A stretch of 64,000 bases of DNA from Saccharum officinarum (taxonomy: Eukaryota > Streptophyta > Magnoliopsida > Poales > Poaceae), in contig CM036223.1 in the NCBI GenBank assembly GCA_020631735.1, positions 7,912,191 to 7,976,190 of the forward strand, written 5' to 3'. Shown here piece by piece: positions 11,901-22,760 of this stretch. Numbering within the stretch: position 1 is the stretch's first letter; each line of letters begins with the position of its first letter. The notes beneath the pieces were generated by a model that saw nothing but the letters and a program-made list of their open reading frames with translations, did no database searches and was not told the DNA's origin. The translations under genes were made by a program, and so were the position numbers.

Positions 11901-12178
11901 TGAAGGATTATGGCCTCAACTTCAAGAATGTGCCATTGCTATGTGATAATGAAAGTACAATCAAGATGATACAAAACCCGGTTCAACATGGAAGAACAAA
12001 GCATATTGACATAAGGCATCATTTCATTAGAGATCATCAACAAAAGGGAGATATTGCCATTGAAAGTGTTGGCACCGATGATCAACTTGCCGATATTCTC
12101 ACCAAGCCACTTGATGAAAAGAGGTTTTATAAGCTAAGGAATGAGTTGAATATTCTTGATTTCTCAAACATGAGTTGA
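8978..12178 (+). pseudogene. pol: Sire1 pol (PR-IN-RT-RNaseH; two in-frame stops)
   Basis: Pol supplies protease, integrase, reverse transcriptase and RNase H. It is in the -1 phase relative to gag, opening after a TAG at 8975-8977. In order: protease WIIDSGCTQHMT (about 9005-9040); GAG-pre-integrase/zinc region WHRRLGH...CSAC (9405-9520); integrase core with SDNGSEF (Asp 9791-9793) and GLVERKN (Glu 9899-9901); RT from about 10670 with YVDDIIFGS (11225-11250); RNase H ending in TKHIDIRHHF (about 12000). The first catalytic Asp of integrase, usually in HMDLFGP, is Asn here (AAT, 9602-9604). Two stops interrupt the frame: TAG 10208-10210 and TAA 11813-11815, the latter where a Gln codon (CAA) is expected. 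The domain order is copia-type. The protein could not be made intact from this copy. Confidence 0.93.
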
Positions 12179-13272
12179 ATGCACCCCGCCCACTTATTGA
12201 CATGCCTCTCCTTCGACATTGCAAGGTAAAGTTGATTGACATGTCATTCATCCTATGCTAAGGACTTGCTAGAGCATGTAGACATAATAAGTGGTACGCA
12301 TGAGCATTCATGATAAATCAAATGAATTTAATGAATATATGTTACCACTATTGCTTCTATGCTTGTATTGATCTAGTGGTGGCATATGACATGTTTGTGA
12401 GCTTGTAAACCTAGTGTTGAATTTAAAAGATTTGCTATACGTGTTTAATTCAACATAGGCAAGATAACCCTTATTATGAGGTGTGAAGAAGCTTGTCTTT
12501 GGTTCAAATCGAATTAAATATCTTTGGCAAGTGTTCTAGGTTGAACCAAATTTAATAAATTTTAACCTACTCCATCAAACATTGTTTTTCTCTCCACAAT
12601 TTGATCCTATTTTTGGTAAGTTGTTGACAAAGGGAGAGAGAAAAAGATGATTCAACATGATAAAGGGGTAAATAAAATTTTGATGCACACAAGTAGGGGA
12701 GCAAGCTCATAAACAAAGTTGTTGTATTTGTTTGTGCATTCTCATATGACTTGCTCATTGCACATGTATTTAAATTCAATATACATGCTTGTGTGGTGCA
12801 ATGCTAGTATAGAACTTGAATGATAAAATGGTCTACTAGCATGCATAGGAATAGTTACATGTGGTATCTAGACGTGCCTTAAACTTTACAAGTGGTCCAA
12901 GAACCTTTACTATAATGTTGATCTCACAGGGTTCTTGAGTTGTGATGGTTGTCTAGTTACTTCATGATGCTAAGGATGGTGTAAAAGGCAACTCCGATTG
13001 GTATTATGCTTCAAAGGTCCATTTCTTACACCTTAGCATCATTTTGGTAGAATTACTCTCTCAACACTTCTATCTATGCATATGTGCAAAGCTTTCAATT
13101 CAAACTCTATGCACATATGTAGGGAGAGCTAATGCTACCAAAACCGAGCTTGTGATAATTGTCCAAACTTTACTTATGAGCAAAATGATTGGACAAGTAT
13201 GACAAGTTCAAAACTTTTATTATCAAAATCATCTTTGTGAGGGTTGTCATCAATTACCAAAAAGGGGGAGAT
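12179..13272 (+). other. Sire1 3' untranslated region with polypurine tract
   Basis: About 1.1 kb lies between pol and the 3' LTR with no recognisable envelope-like gene. The tract AAAAAGGGGGAGAT (about 13258-13272) directly abuts the LTR and is the plus-strand primer. Further purine runs occur at about 12625-12650, 12690-12702 and 13115-13125, as expected for the multiple polypurine tracts known in Sireviruses. The last 250 bp is recognisably similar to the matching part of Sire2 (28748-29110, opposite strand). Confidence 0.8.
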
Positions 13273-15482
13273 TGAAAGTCCCTAGTTTGGTTTTGGCTAA
13301 TTGATAAAACCTAGGACTAACCTTTGTATCTAAGTGGATGTTTTAGATAAAGGTGGTCATTGAATATGAGACATGACATTGACTCATGTGACCAAGATGA
13401 TGAAGACCAAGATGATGCTTGGCTCGATGGACCGGTTGTGAAGGTGAAGGGCAAGTCGAAGCTTCGAAGCGAAGGACCATGCGATGGTGAAGCTTGAGTA
13501 AGACTTGACGCCGACGGACCAATGCAACGGTGAAGAGCAAGTGAAGTCAAGGTCGATGGATCGAGACGGTCATGTGATGATATGAAGTGGATCATATCTT
13601 TTGAAAAAACAAAATGGGCTCAAGGCAAAGGTATAACCATAGGGCCATTTTGTTTTGCACTCAAGACACCATAGAGGGTGTGAGTGGTTTAGGATCGATA
13701 GCCGAACTATTAAGAGGGGAAGTCTTATCGGTTATTCGACGCATGGGTGCCACTAGGTGAATTCATGAAGTGCATTGCATGTAGGGCCTAGTGAGCTAAC
13801 CGGAAAACCTTCGAAAATGATTATAAAAATGCTAACACACGTGCACAAGGTGGTGATCACTTGTTGGTGTTGGTACATTTACGAAGGCGATGAAGTTTGA
13901 GCGGTAGAGAGGGTTTGGGTCCCTCTCTCCCTCCCGCCGAGCTTGCGAGCGTGGGTTCAGGCGTTTTTGAGGAGTTGAAATGCCTATTTTCTACTACACT
14001 GGAAGTCAGAAAAGAAACGGAGGTGAACGGAGGTCACAGAGGTGACCGGACGCTGCACCGAACGCGGTCATGGTATGACCGGACACGTCCGGTCAGTACA
14101 ACGCAGCAGTCAGGCGCACGGGTGCTAGGGTTTGCAACCGACGTGTCCGGTCAGGCGCCCAGAGGGAACTGAAGTTCGCAAGGACGATCGGACGCGAGGC
14201 GCGTCCGGTCTCACGTGATCGGACGCGTCCGGTTGTTGAGGGAGCTTATTGGACTCTAACCGGACGCTGGCACTGTCGCGTTCCGGTCATTGCCTAGGGC
14301 GTGTCCGGTCGTTGCTTCGCGTGCGCGCGGTACTGGTGCGATCGGCACGTCCGGTCGGTGAGCGGCGCGTCCGGTCGTTGAGAGGCGCGTCCAGTCGTTG
14401 CCTAGGACGCGTCCGGTCGTTGGTTTTGACCGTTGGCGCTCAGTGCGACCGTTGGAGGATTGGGACGCGGTTGAGCGTGTCCGGTCAGTTTCGACCGCGC
14501 GTCGGTCATCCCGAAAAAGACCTAGTAATGGGGTACAACGGCTCTATTCTTTTGGGATGCTTATAAATACTTGTTGGCCGGCCCTTGGGGAGGTCTCTCA
14601 TGATTTCTAACACTCTTGTGCATCCTTTGAGCTAGAGCTTCTCCTTCCCACTCATCTCTCTTGCTTGATTGTAAATCAAAAGTGAGATTGAGTGATCCCA
14701 AAGTGCATTGCATAGCTTGAGGGCATCTAGTGGCACTTGTGGGTGGTTTAAGCCGGTGAATTTCTTGTTCTTTGGAGAGTACGCTCCTAGCGGCTTGGGA
14801 ATTGTTGGAGGGGTTGGCAAGAGAAGGAGATTGTTCTTGGCCACCTCCGATTGATTGTAAGAGGTTCTTGTGCTTTTCTCGGCGGAGCGCCAAAAAGCAA
14901 CTCTATTGGATTGCGCGTGTCATTGAGTTATCTCACTTGAGAGTGGTGTCTTGCGGTGCCTTGCGGGGCGTGCCTTGAGGGGCAAGTGACTTGAGGGTCA
15001 CACGAGGAACCATCTAAGTGTTGGTTGACACAACCGGTGACGTAGCTTGTTGGTGCACAAGTGAACAGGGTGAACAAAAACATTGTGTCTCTTGTCTCCG
15101 GTGATTGGTCTTCATATTGTGTTGTTGTCAATATTGATTGATTGAATATCATCTTAGTGATTGGCACATCTTCACTCCACCGTCGGTATAAGATTCACAA
15201 TCCTTTCTCTCGCATTTACTTTACTAGTTTATCTTGTGTAGCTCTAGTAGTAGCTTTGCTAGTAAGTGTTGTTAGCTTGCTCCTAGTGTAAAATTAGTGA
15301 CATAGCTTTGTGTGAACTAGAGATCATACTCTACTAGACTTGTGGATAGGGAGGCTTGCATCACAACCGTAGGCTAAGCAAAACTCGCTTTACGCCGTTT
15401 GTTATTCTAACAAGTTTGCTAAGTGGTTCTTGTAGAATTTTCTATAGGCTATTCACCCCCTCTAGCCATCTAGGACCTTACA
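13273..15482 (+). repeat. 3' LTR of Sire1
   Basis: It starts TGAAAGTCCCTAG directly after the PPT and ends CTAGGACCTTACA before the TSD ACTTG. It is colinear with the 5' LTR and keeps the palindrome array (14043-14512) and TATA box (about 14572). Substitutions and small deletions against the 5' LTR show the insertion is not brand new. Confidence 0.93.
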
Positions 15483-15887
15483 ACTTGTCCATAAGCTTTC
15501 ACTAACATACAGGTGTGAAATTGGCTCTACTCTACCCTAGGAAGCTTAGAAATTTACCTGATCTAAATTTTCTTGGATAGATTTTGAACTGTACACTTGA
15601 GATTGTCTGCAGGTGCGCAGTGCCGCTCTGGAACTGACAACAGTTTTTGAATTGCAATATTTGTGTTCACTCGATCTACTTGGTTGTGAGTGCTGGTACT
15701 TGGTGAACTTGTCACTGGACATCTCTAGCTCTTCACCAAATTTGGTCTGTATTGGACTCTCTGCAGGAGTGAGGCACTGCCGCACTCAAGTGAGACAGTG
15801 CCGCACCTAGAGTTTTACTTCCGCTGTCAGTTTATTTTAAACAGACCTATTCACCCTCCTAGGCGACATTAACATCCTTTCAGTACG

Positions 15888-16049
15888 AGCTTGCCATCGG
15901 CGGAGCCAGGGGGGCATCCCCCTCCGCAAGGTTGCTTATTTTTTGAACCCTCCTATTGTAGCTTCTTTGTGTTGGATCTAATTGATTTGATTACTTACTT
16001 TTACTTACATGGTTTGCGTTTAGTTGGACCTGTTACTAGTTTCCAGAAA
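15888..16049. other. Short unassigned flank before a gap
   Basis: This follows the GTACG TSD of the outer solo LTR. No element or gene is recognised. Confidence 0.4.
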
Positions 16050-16149
16050 NNNNNNNNNNNNNNNNNNNNNNNNNNNNNNNNNNNNNNNNNNNNNNNNNNN
16101 NNNNNNNNNNNNNNNNNNNNNNNNNNNNNNNNNNNNNNNNNNNNNNNNN
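16050..16149. other. Assembly gap (100 N)
   Basis: Exactly 100 Ns, a conventional placeholder for a gap of unknown size. Open frames spanning it are not meaningful. Confidence 0.98.
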
Positions 16150-16899
16150 AAGCTTGCGTGGTGCTCTCAGCTTTCCAAGTACAGTACCTTGCATATACCG
16201 AAAGAAGCTGCTGCTGCGGTTTTCTTATTAATTGTGAGTTTGCATTGGTAATGCTCGAAGCCTAGTTTTCGTTTTATTTTCGTTCGTGCTGTTTATAAAT
16301 TAGGGTAAAAGACATTACTCAAACTTTAACTCACAACATAGTCTATTTTTCAACCTTCAACTATAAAGCTGAGTAACACATATCCTCCAACTGTCTAAAA
16401 ATTTTGTTTCAAAAGTAAATTTCTATTTTTAAGAAAAAAAATAAAATCTGATTTGATCTCTAAAAAAATCAAAATTAATTTATCTTAAATCATAAAAATA
16501 TGAAACTAGTTTTGTTTTTCTTCTAAAAAATGTCATATATATGTTCATGCTATATTTAGAGTTCTTGGGATCTTACTTGTTTTAAATAAATAACGAGCAC
16601 ACTACAAGCAATAAAGCAATAGAAGTAAAAATAAAACAATTCCAAATACCTGTATGTATAGATCATAAACAAGTAGAGAACATTTAAAATAAATTATTTA
16701 TGAATTTTTAGAGAGTAAAACAGATTTTTTTTATTTATGTGTTGACAATTGGAGGACTGTTTTCAACTAAAATATGGAAGCTGCACAGTTTCATAAGCTA
16801 GCAAGATGTCATCTGAAATCAATCTTTTTCGGCATCATAGCTATAGATATGGATAAAATGGCCATCAAGCTCGACAAAACCAGCTCAATCTTGGTTTTT
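16150..16899. other. AT-rich intergenic DNA
   Basis: The region is low-complexity and AT-rich, with A- and T-runs and no coding potential. The stretch from about 16300 (ACTCAAACTTTAACTC and following) resembles common dispersed grass repeats, but I see no convincing element ends. Confidence 0.4.
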
Positions 16900-16913
16900 G
16901 GCCCATGCAACTT

Positions 16914-16960
16914 TTTTTCTTGAACAAGCCCATTGCGGCCCGTATTTCATTAAGAGGGAG
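16914..16960 (-). mobile_element. Very short 5'-truncated LINE tail
   Basis: A 47-bp insert starts with a T-run (the poly-A tail read on the + strand) and carries a TTAATGAAATACG-type LINE 3' end on the minus strand. A 14-bp direct repeat, GGCCCATGCAACTT, flanks it (16900-16913 and 16961-16974), a target-site duplication of LINE length. It is a severely truncated L1 insertion. Confidence 0.72.
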
Positions 16961-17059
16961 GGCCCATGCAACTTCAATTTTGCAATTACCATGCATTTTG
17001 TTGTCTCCAAGGCGCCATCCATATGATTGTTAATATTTTGTTTTTTGTTTTGTGGGCCG

Positions 17060-17370
17060 TGACAGCCCTATCATCAGCCAACGACACAAGTTCATTTCTA
17101 CAGCTGGAAAACTCGTTTGCAAGCAGAGACCTCTGGAGAGATTTGAAAGGAAAGGCGACGTCGGGCCAAGTCCAATTCATGCGCTGCGGTGGCTGTCTGC
17201 GGCTGCGCGCGTGCAGCGCAAGGAGAGCGCCCACGACGCCGAGTACTCTTCTCAGCGCGTCCCACCTCTGACGGTCACGGAAAGGGAATTTTAGGGACGT
17301 TTTAATCCCACATCGCCCGCGCAAGTGTCATCTTGGTTACGTATAATCTTGTATATGGACAAGGCTATCA
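17060..17370 (+). promoter_or_regulatory. Dispersed unit A, copy 1: snRNA-type promoter signature
   Basis: This unit of about 300 bp recurs at 18848 and 42448. It contains ATCCCACATCG at 17305-17315, identical to the plant snRNA upstream sequence element (USE, RTCCCACATCG). TATAATC follows at 17342-17348, 26 bp after the USE, which is close to Pol III U6-type spacing. A CGGGCC box fitting the monocot-specific promoter element lies at about 17162. No known snRNA sequence follows the TATA. It may be a promoter captured by a mobile element or the promoter of an unrecognised small RNA. Activity is not shown by the sequence. Confidence 0.5.
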
Positions 17371-18300
17371 CCGTGCGGCAAGCACGGTTATCTGCAAAAA
17401 TCCATATGATTTCAAATAGTTCGGGCTCCGTCCTGCTAAAGGTACATACATTGCAGCCTCCCGTTGCCTGAATAACTGAATCATGTAGATTCTAACACAT
17501 ACACAGACAACTTGTCTTTGCAGGGAGCGGCCCTTTTTGTTGCTGGTGCCTTTTATTTTTCTTTTTTTTTGAATTAAAAAAAGAGGACAGTATTGGAAAA
17601 CACAGCTCGCAAATTGCAGAGAAACTGTTTGGTGCTATACCTGCTTAAATTTATGAAGTTTCTTTTTTAGAAAATGAAATCTTTATTCTACTCTTTGCAA
17701 GACTTTCAACCTGCGACTGTTGCACTCCTTTTACAGGATGCTCCAAAATCGTGTCCACTAAGAGCATCTCCAAGTGGGCAACGTATCTAGTGCAAACCAA
17801 TCTCTCTGTGTAATCGTGCAAACTTCTAATCTGAGCCACATGATGTTGATCAAGGGGCGCATGGGGATTGGGTAATTTTGCGCTTAACCGCCCGCTCCTA
17901 ATCACACTTTTGCAAATCCCCCCTCCTATTCCCCCCTACGCCCCCTTGGATCAACATCATGTGGCCCAGATTATAAGTTTGCACGGTTGCACAGAGATGT
18001 TGGTTTGCACCAGATACGTTGCCCTCCAAGTGTTCGGTTAAAAAAAGTACTCCAAAAACTGTTGTTTAGGAAGCTTCTAAAAATTATAGGAAGCAAAAAG
18101 ACAATATTCTCCAACAATTACCTTTCCCTTGCTCCGCTGCTCCTACAAAAACAGAAACCCATCTGTAAAGCAGCGTACAAATAGATGGTAGTTGATCACT
18201 CAGCATCGTTCAAGAGCCACATTACCTTCAGCTTGCTTAACTTCGGTTGTATTGGCTTGGGGACTATATAAGGGATGGGATGGCAAGGCAGGGCCTAAGC
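17371..18300. repeat. Dispersed unit B, copy 1
   Basis: It is colinear with 22107-22760: shared blocks include GCAAAAATCCATATG, TTGTCTTTG(C/T)AGGG, CCTGCGA(C/T)TGTTGCACTC and TCTCCAACAATT. The copies are clearly diverged, so the duplication is not recent. This copy contains a MULE-type MITE that the other lacks. No transposase or TIR was found for the unit itself. In this copy it follows unit A directly. Confidence 0.75.
17777..18023. mobile_element. MULE-type MITE with 9-bp TSD
   Basis: The left TIR starts GGCAACGTATCTAGTGCAAA. The right end is its inverse over about 90 bp with few mismatches (GATACGTTGCC at 18013-18023). CTCCAAGTG flanks it on both sides (17768-17776 and 18024-18032). A 9-bp TSD with long TIRs is diagnostic of Mutator-like elements. 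The 247-bp element has no coding capacity. The paralogous locus near 22470-22480 reads CTCTTAGTG without the insert, an empty site. Confidence 0.9.
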
Positions 18301-18585
18301 GAATGTAGTGTCCCTCCACACGGGAAGACATGACATGGATACTGTCATCTTTGTGTGCTTGAACTCTGAAGCGACACCACTGTGACGAAGTCCGTGTGGC
18401 CCACGACGGCGTTGCAAGGAACTCGAGATTGATCACACGGAAATAGTAATGGGCCTATCTTTCCTCTTTCATTTCGTTAATATTAAAATTGGTGTTTCTT
18501 CATTATGGTGCTATGACCAATTTTTTTTCTCATTCGATTTAGAACTAGCACCCAATGATAGTACATAGTCTGATTCTAAGACGTA
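18301..18585. other. Unassigned intergenic DNA
   Basis: No gene or element recognised between unit B and the Stowaway MITE. Confidence 0.4.
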
Positions 18586-18837
18586 CTCCCTCTGTTTTTT
18601 ACATGTCACGTTAGGTTTGTCCTATGTCAAACACTAGTATCTTTGAACATCCATTTTAAAAGAATCTTTATAGTTTCACAACATTGAATTATAGATTATG
18701 AAAGTACTTCTAATAATGAATCTAAAGATAAATCTTATGTCATGAACTTATATAATTCTTTTGAAATCGATGGTTAAAGTTACAAATATTTGGTTTAAGA
18801 CAAAGCTAATACGACATATAAATAAAAATTGAGGGAT
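18586..18837. mobile_element. Stowaway-like MITE, about 250 bp
   Basis: It starts CTCCCTCTGTT after TA (18584-18585) and ends with degenerate GAGGGAT before TA (18838-18839). The interior is AT-rich with no coding capacity. Length and left terminus match the element at 1628-1877. Confidence 0.7.
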
Positions 18838-18847
18838 TAGAATTCGT

Positions 18848-19131
18848 TTTTGTTGTCCCCTTGCTAGCCGGCCGTCCAAACGGTCCACAGCACTACAGCA
18901 GTGCCCGTCAAGTTTATAGGCCATCATCGCTGCTATACATCTGCAAAAGCAGAGGACTAGAGAGACTTTTTGAAAGGAAATTTGGGAGAAAACGGCGTTG
19001 GGCCAAGTCCAGTCCAATCACGCGGTGTGGCTCAAGGAGAGGCTACGATGCCAAATAGTTTTTAGCGTTCCCACCTCCCACGGGTATATTAATCCCACGT
19101 AGCCATCGCAATACATATAACCTTGGCGTTG
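18848..19131 (+). promoter_or_regulatory. Dispersed unit A, copy 2 (decayed)
   Basis: This is colinear with 42448-42709 and 17060-17370, sharing TTGTTGTCCC, AGCCGGCCG, GAGGACTAGAGAG, GGGCCAAGTCCA and CCACGGGTAT. The USE is mutated (ATCCCACGTAG, about 19092) and the spacing to a TATA-like CATATAACC is shortened. A TGGGCC box remains near 19000. The Sirevirus solo LTR follows immediately. Confidence 0.45.
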
Positions 19132-19136
19132 GCTAG

Positions 19137-20753
19137 TGAAAGCATCTATGTCCCGAGAGTTGGTTTCGGCAATTGATGACAACGTATTATTACCATGACT
19201 AACGTGTGTTTTGCAGAAACTTTGGTAAGTTAGGTCATGTGATTGGTAACTGCTTTGAGCACTATGGTATTCATGCCCCTTGATGGAAATCGTTTCGGTT
19301 TTCAAAGGATTAACGTCAAGATTAAGGACGGTTAGTTCCGGACGTCGAGATGTTGAGTTACGTTTGAAATAGTTGTTAGGATCTTCGCTTTTTTCCTTTG
19401 GCCGTACTATAAAGGGTGGCATGAGCGAGTAGCTTGACCTAGGTGAGTCTTTTGTTTAGGTGTGGTGCACACTTGTCAAACTTAGCACTAGGTAGCTCAG
19501 GTGAAGCCTAAAGTTCAGTTGGAAGAAACTCGGTTCAAGTTGCGTCGCGTTTCGAAGTCGTTTGAGTCTTTTACCCTTGACCGGACGCGGTCTCTGTCTT
19601 GACCGGACGCGTCCGGTCAGTGTTGACAGTCACTGCGTTTCAACTCGGTTGACCGGACGCGGTCCTTGAGAGGACCAGACGCGTTGATCGTGTTGACACA
19701 TGTCACAGAGGGTAAGTGAACTAATCGGACACGACTGGAAAACGATTGGACGCATCCACAGTGGGTACGGTCTCGTTCCAGTAAGGTACTTCGCTGACCG
19801 GACGCGTCCGGTCAACACTGATCGGACTCGACCGAGCGTCCGGTCATAGTACAGTAAGGTCCTTGCACGATCGGACGCGTTCGGTCACCCCTGATCGGTG
19901 CGTCCGGTCACTCAGCGCCGTCGGTTTTAAATTCGACCGTTGCCCTCGACCGGACACGTCCGGTCAAGTCGATCGGCACGTCCGGTCAGCACGTATTTTG
20001 CTGAGTTGGCAGATAACGGTTGGAGTTGACTGTGGGGGTGTATAATTATATCCTTTACACCTCTTTTAGAGGTCTCTTGCTCATTTGATCAGCTGAGAAA
20101 CACCTTTCAAGTGCAAAGAAGTGCAAGAGCTCTAGTGAGGGTTGTGATTTGAGAATCAAAGTTTGAGATCCCTTATTAGTGACTAGAGAGTAGCAAGTGT
20201 GCATCCACCTTCTCATTAGGCTTGTTGTGGTCAAGTGAGAGTTCTAGCTTGTTACTCTTGGTGATCGCCATCACCTAGACAGTTTGGTGGTGATTGGAAG
20301 TTTGGTGATCATCCGACGGAGCTTGTGGATGACCCAACTCATCTTGTGAGCGGTTTTGGGCGATTCACCACGACGGAGTGTCAAAGAATCAGCCCGTAGA
20401 GAGCACCTGATCCTTGCGTGGATCAAGGAGGAGCTACACCCTTGCGCGGGTGCTCCAACGAGGACTAGTGGGGAGTGGCGACTCTCTGATACCTCAGGAA
20501 AACATCATCGTGTTCCTAACCCTTTACTTTCAAGCAATTACTTTCACGTATTACTTTTGTTGCTTGATTTACTTTCCTAGAATTGCCATGCTAGACTAGG
20601 ATTGGAACTTAGGGTGTAAAACTTTTATCGGTAGAATCACTAGGAACACTTGTAGGCACTAGGGGTGAATTATGGCTTAGTAGGATTTAATTCTTGCATT
20701 AATTTTTAGAGAAGCCCAATTCACCCCCCCTCTTGGGCATCTTGATCCTTTCA
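19137..20753 (+). mobile_element. Solo Sirevirus-type LTR
   Basis: It starts TGAAAGCATC and ends CTTGATCCTTTCA, both typical Sirevirus LTR termini. Near 19577-19990 it holds the same GACCGGACGCGTCCGGTC-type palindrome array as Sire1. An AT-rich TATA-like stretch lies near 20040. Flanking pentamers are GCTAG and GCTGA, so the TSD is imperfect or decayed. No internal region or second LTR is present. Confidence 0.75.
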
Positions 20754-20769
20754 GCTGACGTGCCTACGC

Positions 20770-21765
20770 ATGCTGCCCCACCTCGGGGATGGAACGGGCA
20801 CGCTCTACGGGAAGGCGGAGTGAAGTCACCAAGCCAAATAAAGCGGTTTGGCAATTGAAGAGACCGTGTGTATCCAGCAAGTACAGGAGTAGTAGTAGGT
20901 CTCCGCCTGCGCTTCCCACACACATGTGAAACATTTGGAACATACTCGTGCAACATAAGTGTATAGCAATTGCAACATATGCAACACCCGATCTCCTTTT
21001 ATAAATCCAAATGAAACACATACAACATCCAGATGAAACATACTCGTACAACATATATGTACAATCATTACAACATATGCAACATCTAGATAAAATACTT
21101 GCAACATACTTTTGAAACAGCTAAAACATTTAAAACATACACTTGCAACACACGTGTATAGCAATTGCAACATATGTATGCTGCCCTACCTCGAGGATGG
21201 AACAGGCACGCTCCACGGGAAGGCGGAGTGAAGTCACCAAGCCAAATAAAGCGGTTTGACAATTGAAGAGACCGTGTATATCCAGCAAGTACAGAAGTAG
21301 TAGTTGGTCTCTGCCTGCGCTTCCCACACATATGTGAAACATTTGGAATATACTCGTGCAACATATGTGTATAGCCACTGCAACATATGCAACATCCAGA
21401 TATTGCAACATACTTCTGAAACATTTGAAATATACACTCGCAACATATGTATAGCAATTACAACATATGAAACACCAGATCTACTTTTGCAAATCCAAAT
21501 GAAACACATGCAACATCCAGACGAAACTACTCATGCAACATATATGTATAGCCACTGCAACATATGAATATCCAGATAAAACACTTGCAACATACTTCTA
21601 AAACAGCTAAAACATTTGAAATATACACTTGTAACATACGTGTATAGCAATTCAGCATATGCAATGCCAGATCTACTTTTACAAATCTAAATAAAACACA
21701 TGCAACATCTAGATGAAACATATATGAAATGTACACCTGAAGCGCATGAAACATACGGAGCTTGA
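20770..21765. repeat. 408-bp tandem repeat, about 2.4 units
   Basis: ATGCTGCCC(C/T)ACCTCG recurs at 20770 and 21178, and the next 180 bp are nearly identical (for example AAGTCACCAAGCCAAATAAA). Each unit continues into a run of short related motifs such as GCAACATATG, ATCCAGATGAAACA and GTGTATAGC. A third, partial unit runs to about 21765. These motifs are common in grass repeats. I see no TIR or coding region. Confidence 0.85.
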
Positions 21766-22106
21766 CACCGGCGCGTCGGAATAACCGACCACGATGCCTG
21801 GAAAAAATTGGGTCAACGATCAGTTGTCCATGGTCATCCGTCATGGACCAGCAAACGGCGCATGCAGATGTGACTCCGCGCTCCTCTCATGAAATCCAAG
21901 CCTCCGTCCTTCTCTCTAGTCATAGGCTCACAGCGCATGCATGACCCCACACCCCGCATGCACCGTAGTCGAACGAGTGGCTGCACATGCTCCCATGCGC
22001 TGACCTGCGCAAAAAATAGGCGAGGGCCCACTTGAATGCATCTGTACGCCCTGCGCGGGTTGATTCGTCCGGACAGATAGACGCCCGCAACGAAGCATTA
22101 CCATAT
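21766..22106. other. Unassigned moderately GC-rich DNA
   Basis: Follows the tandem repeat. No gene or element ends recognised. Confidence 0.35.
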
Positions 22107-22760
22107 AACACCATGTGGCAAAGCACGGTTGTTTATAATTGCAAAAATCCATATGCTTCCAAAAAGGTACATTGGAGCTCAGAGAGACTTCGCCTCTATT
22201 GGATTGTTGGCCTGATACATTGTCTTTGTAGGGGGCGACCATTTTTGTTGTGTTGGTGCTTTTATTTGATTTGACAAAAAAACAAACACAGATCGCAAAA
22301 TTGCATAGAAACATTTTGGTGGTAGACCTACTTAAATTTTATTAGTTAGAAAATCTTTATTCTAACAAAAGCTTAATTATAGTCTCTACAAGACTTCAGC
22401 CTGCGATTGTTGCACTCTCTTTTTTTTTGCAGATGCTCCAAAATTGTGTCCATTAAGAGCATCGATCTCTTAGTGTATGGTAAAAAACTCACAATAGATG
22501 TTATTTAGGATGCTTCTAAAAATTATTATAGGAAGCAAACACAACATTCTCCAACAATTCCCTTTCCTTTGCTGCTAGAAATCCAAAAAAACATATGTAA
22601 AGCAGTGTGGAAGTAGTTGCAAGTAGATCACCTCCAAGCATCATTTAAGAGCCAAGAAACATTAGCTTCACCTTGCTTAACTTTGATTGTGTTTGGTTTG
22701 GAGACTATAAGGGATGAGATGGTTCTGACCTTGTTTTCTGGACAGGACGGACCATCTTGT
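22107..22760. repeat. Dispersed unit B, copy 2
   Basis: It is colinear with 17371-18300 but lacks the MULE-type MITE; the empty target reads CTCTTAGTG near 22472. It is not preceded by unit A. From about 22690 it runs into TGTTTGGTTTGG-type sequence common near MITE termini, up to about 22810. The DNA from there to 22980 is unassigned and ends at the CCTTG TSD of the next element. Confidence 0.75.

Larger units (their letters stand above)
4536..15482 (+). mobile_element. Full-length Ty1-copia Sirevirus 'Sire1' (decayed)
   Basis: This is a complete element of 10,947 bp with direct LTRs (2224 and 2210 bp), a Met-tRNA-type PBS, gag, pol in the order PR-IN-RT-RNaseH, a polypurine tract and a 5-bp TSD ACTTG (4531-4535 and 15483-15487). 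Integrase before RT defines Ty1-copia. Long LTRs starting TGAAAG, a large gag with zinc knuckles and coiled-coil-like stretches, and purine tracts after pol point to the Sirevirus (Maximus/SIRE) lineage, as in maize Opie and Ji. Gag carries three and pol two in-frame stops, so this copy is not autonomous as it stands. It is inserted in an older solo LTR of a related family. Confidence 0.93.
2556..15882 (+). mobile_element. Solo Sirevirus-type LTR, interrupted by Sire1
   Basis: The LTR starts TGAAAGTGCATCTAG at 2556 and ends in ATCCTTTCA at 15882. GTACG precedes it (2551-2555) and follows it (15883-15887), a perfect 5-bp TSD. Its sequence is split at 4535/15488 by Sire1. Removing Sire1 and one copy of its TSD leaves an LTR of about 2.4 kb with no internal region, so it is a solo LTR formed by LTR-LTR recombination. 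TATTTATA near 3988 could be its TATA box. Palindromic GTGCGGCACTGTCGCAC-type motifs occur near 3920-3960 and again near 15770-15810. Since Sire1 sits in it, this LTR is older than Sire1. Confidence 0.88.

Noticed and set aside
18241..18300. TATATAAGG as a gene TATA box
   Set aside because: No coding region or leader follows within the next several hundred bases.
20770..21765. Regular repeats considered as a CRISPR array
   Set aside because: Units are 408 bp head-to-tail without unique spacers, and the DNA is plant nuclear.
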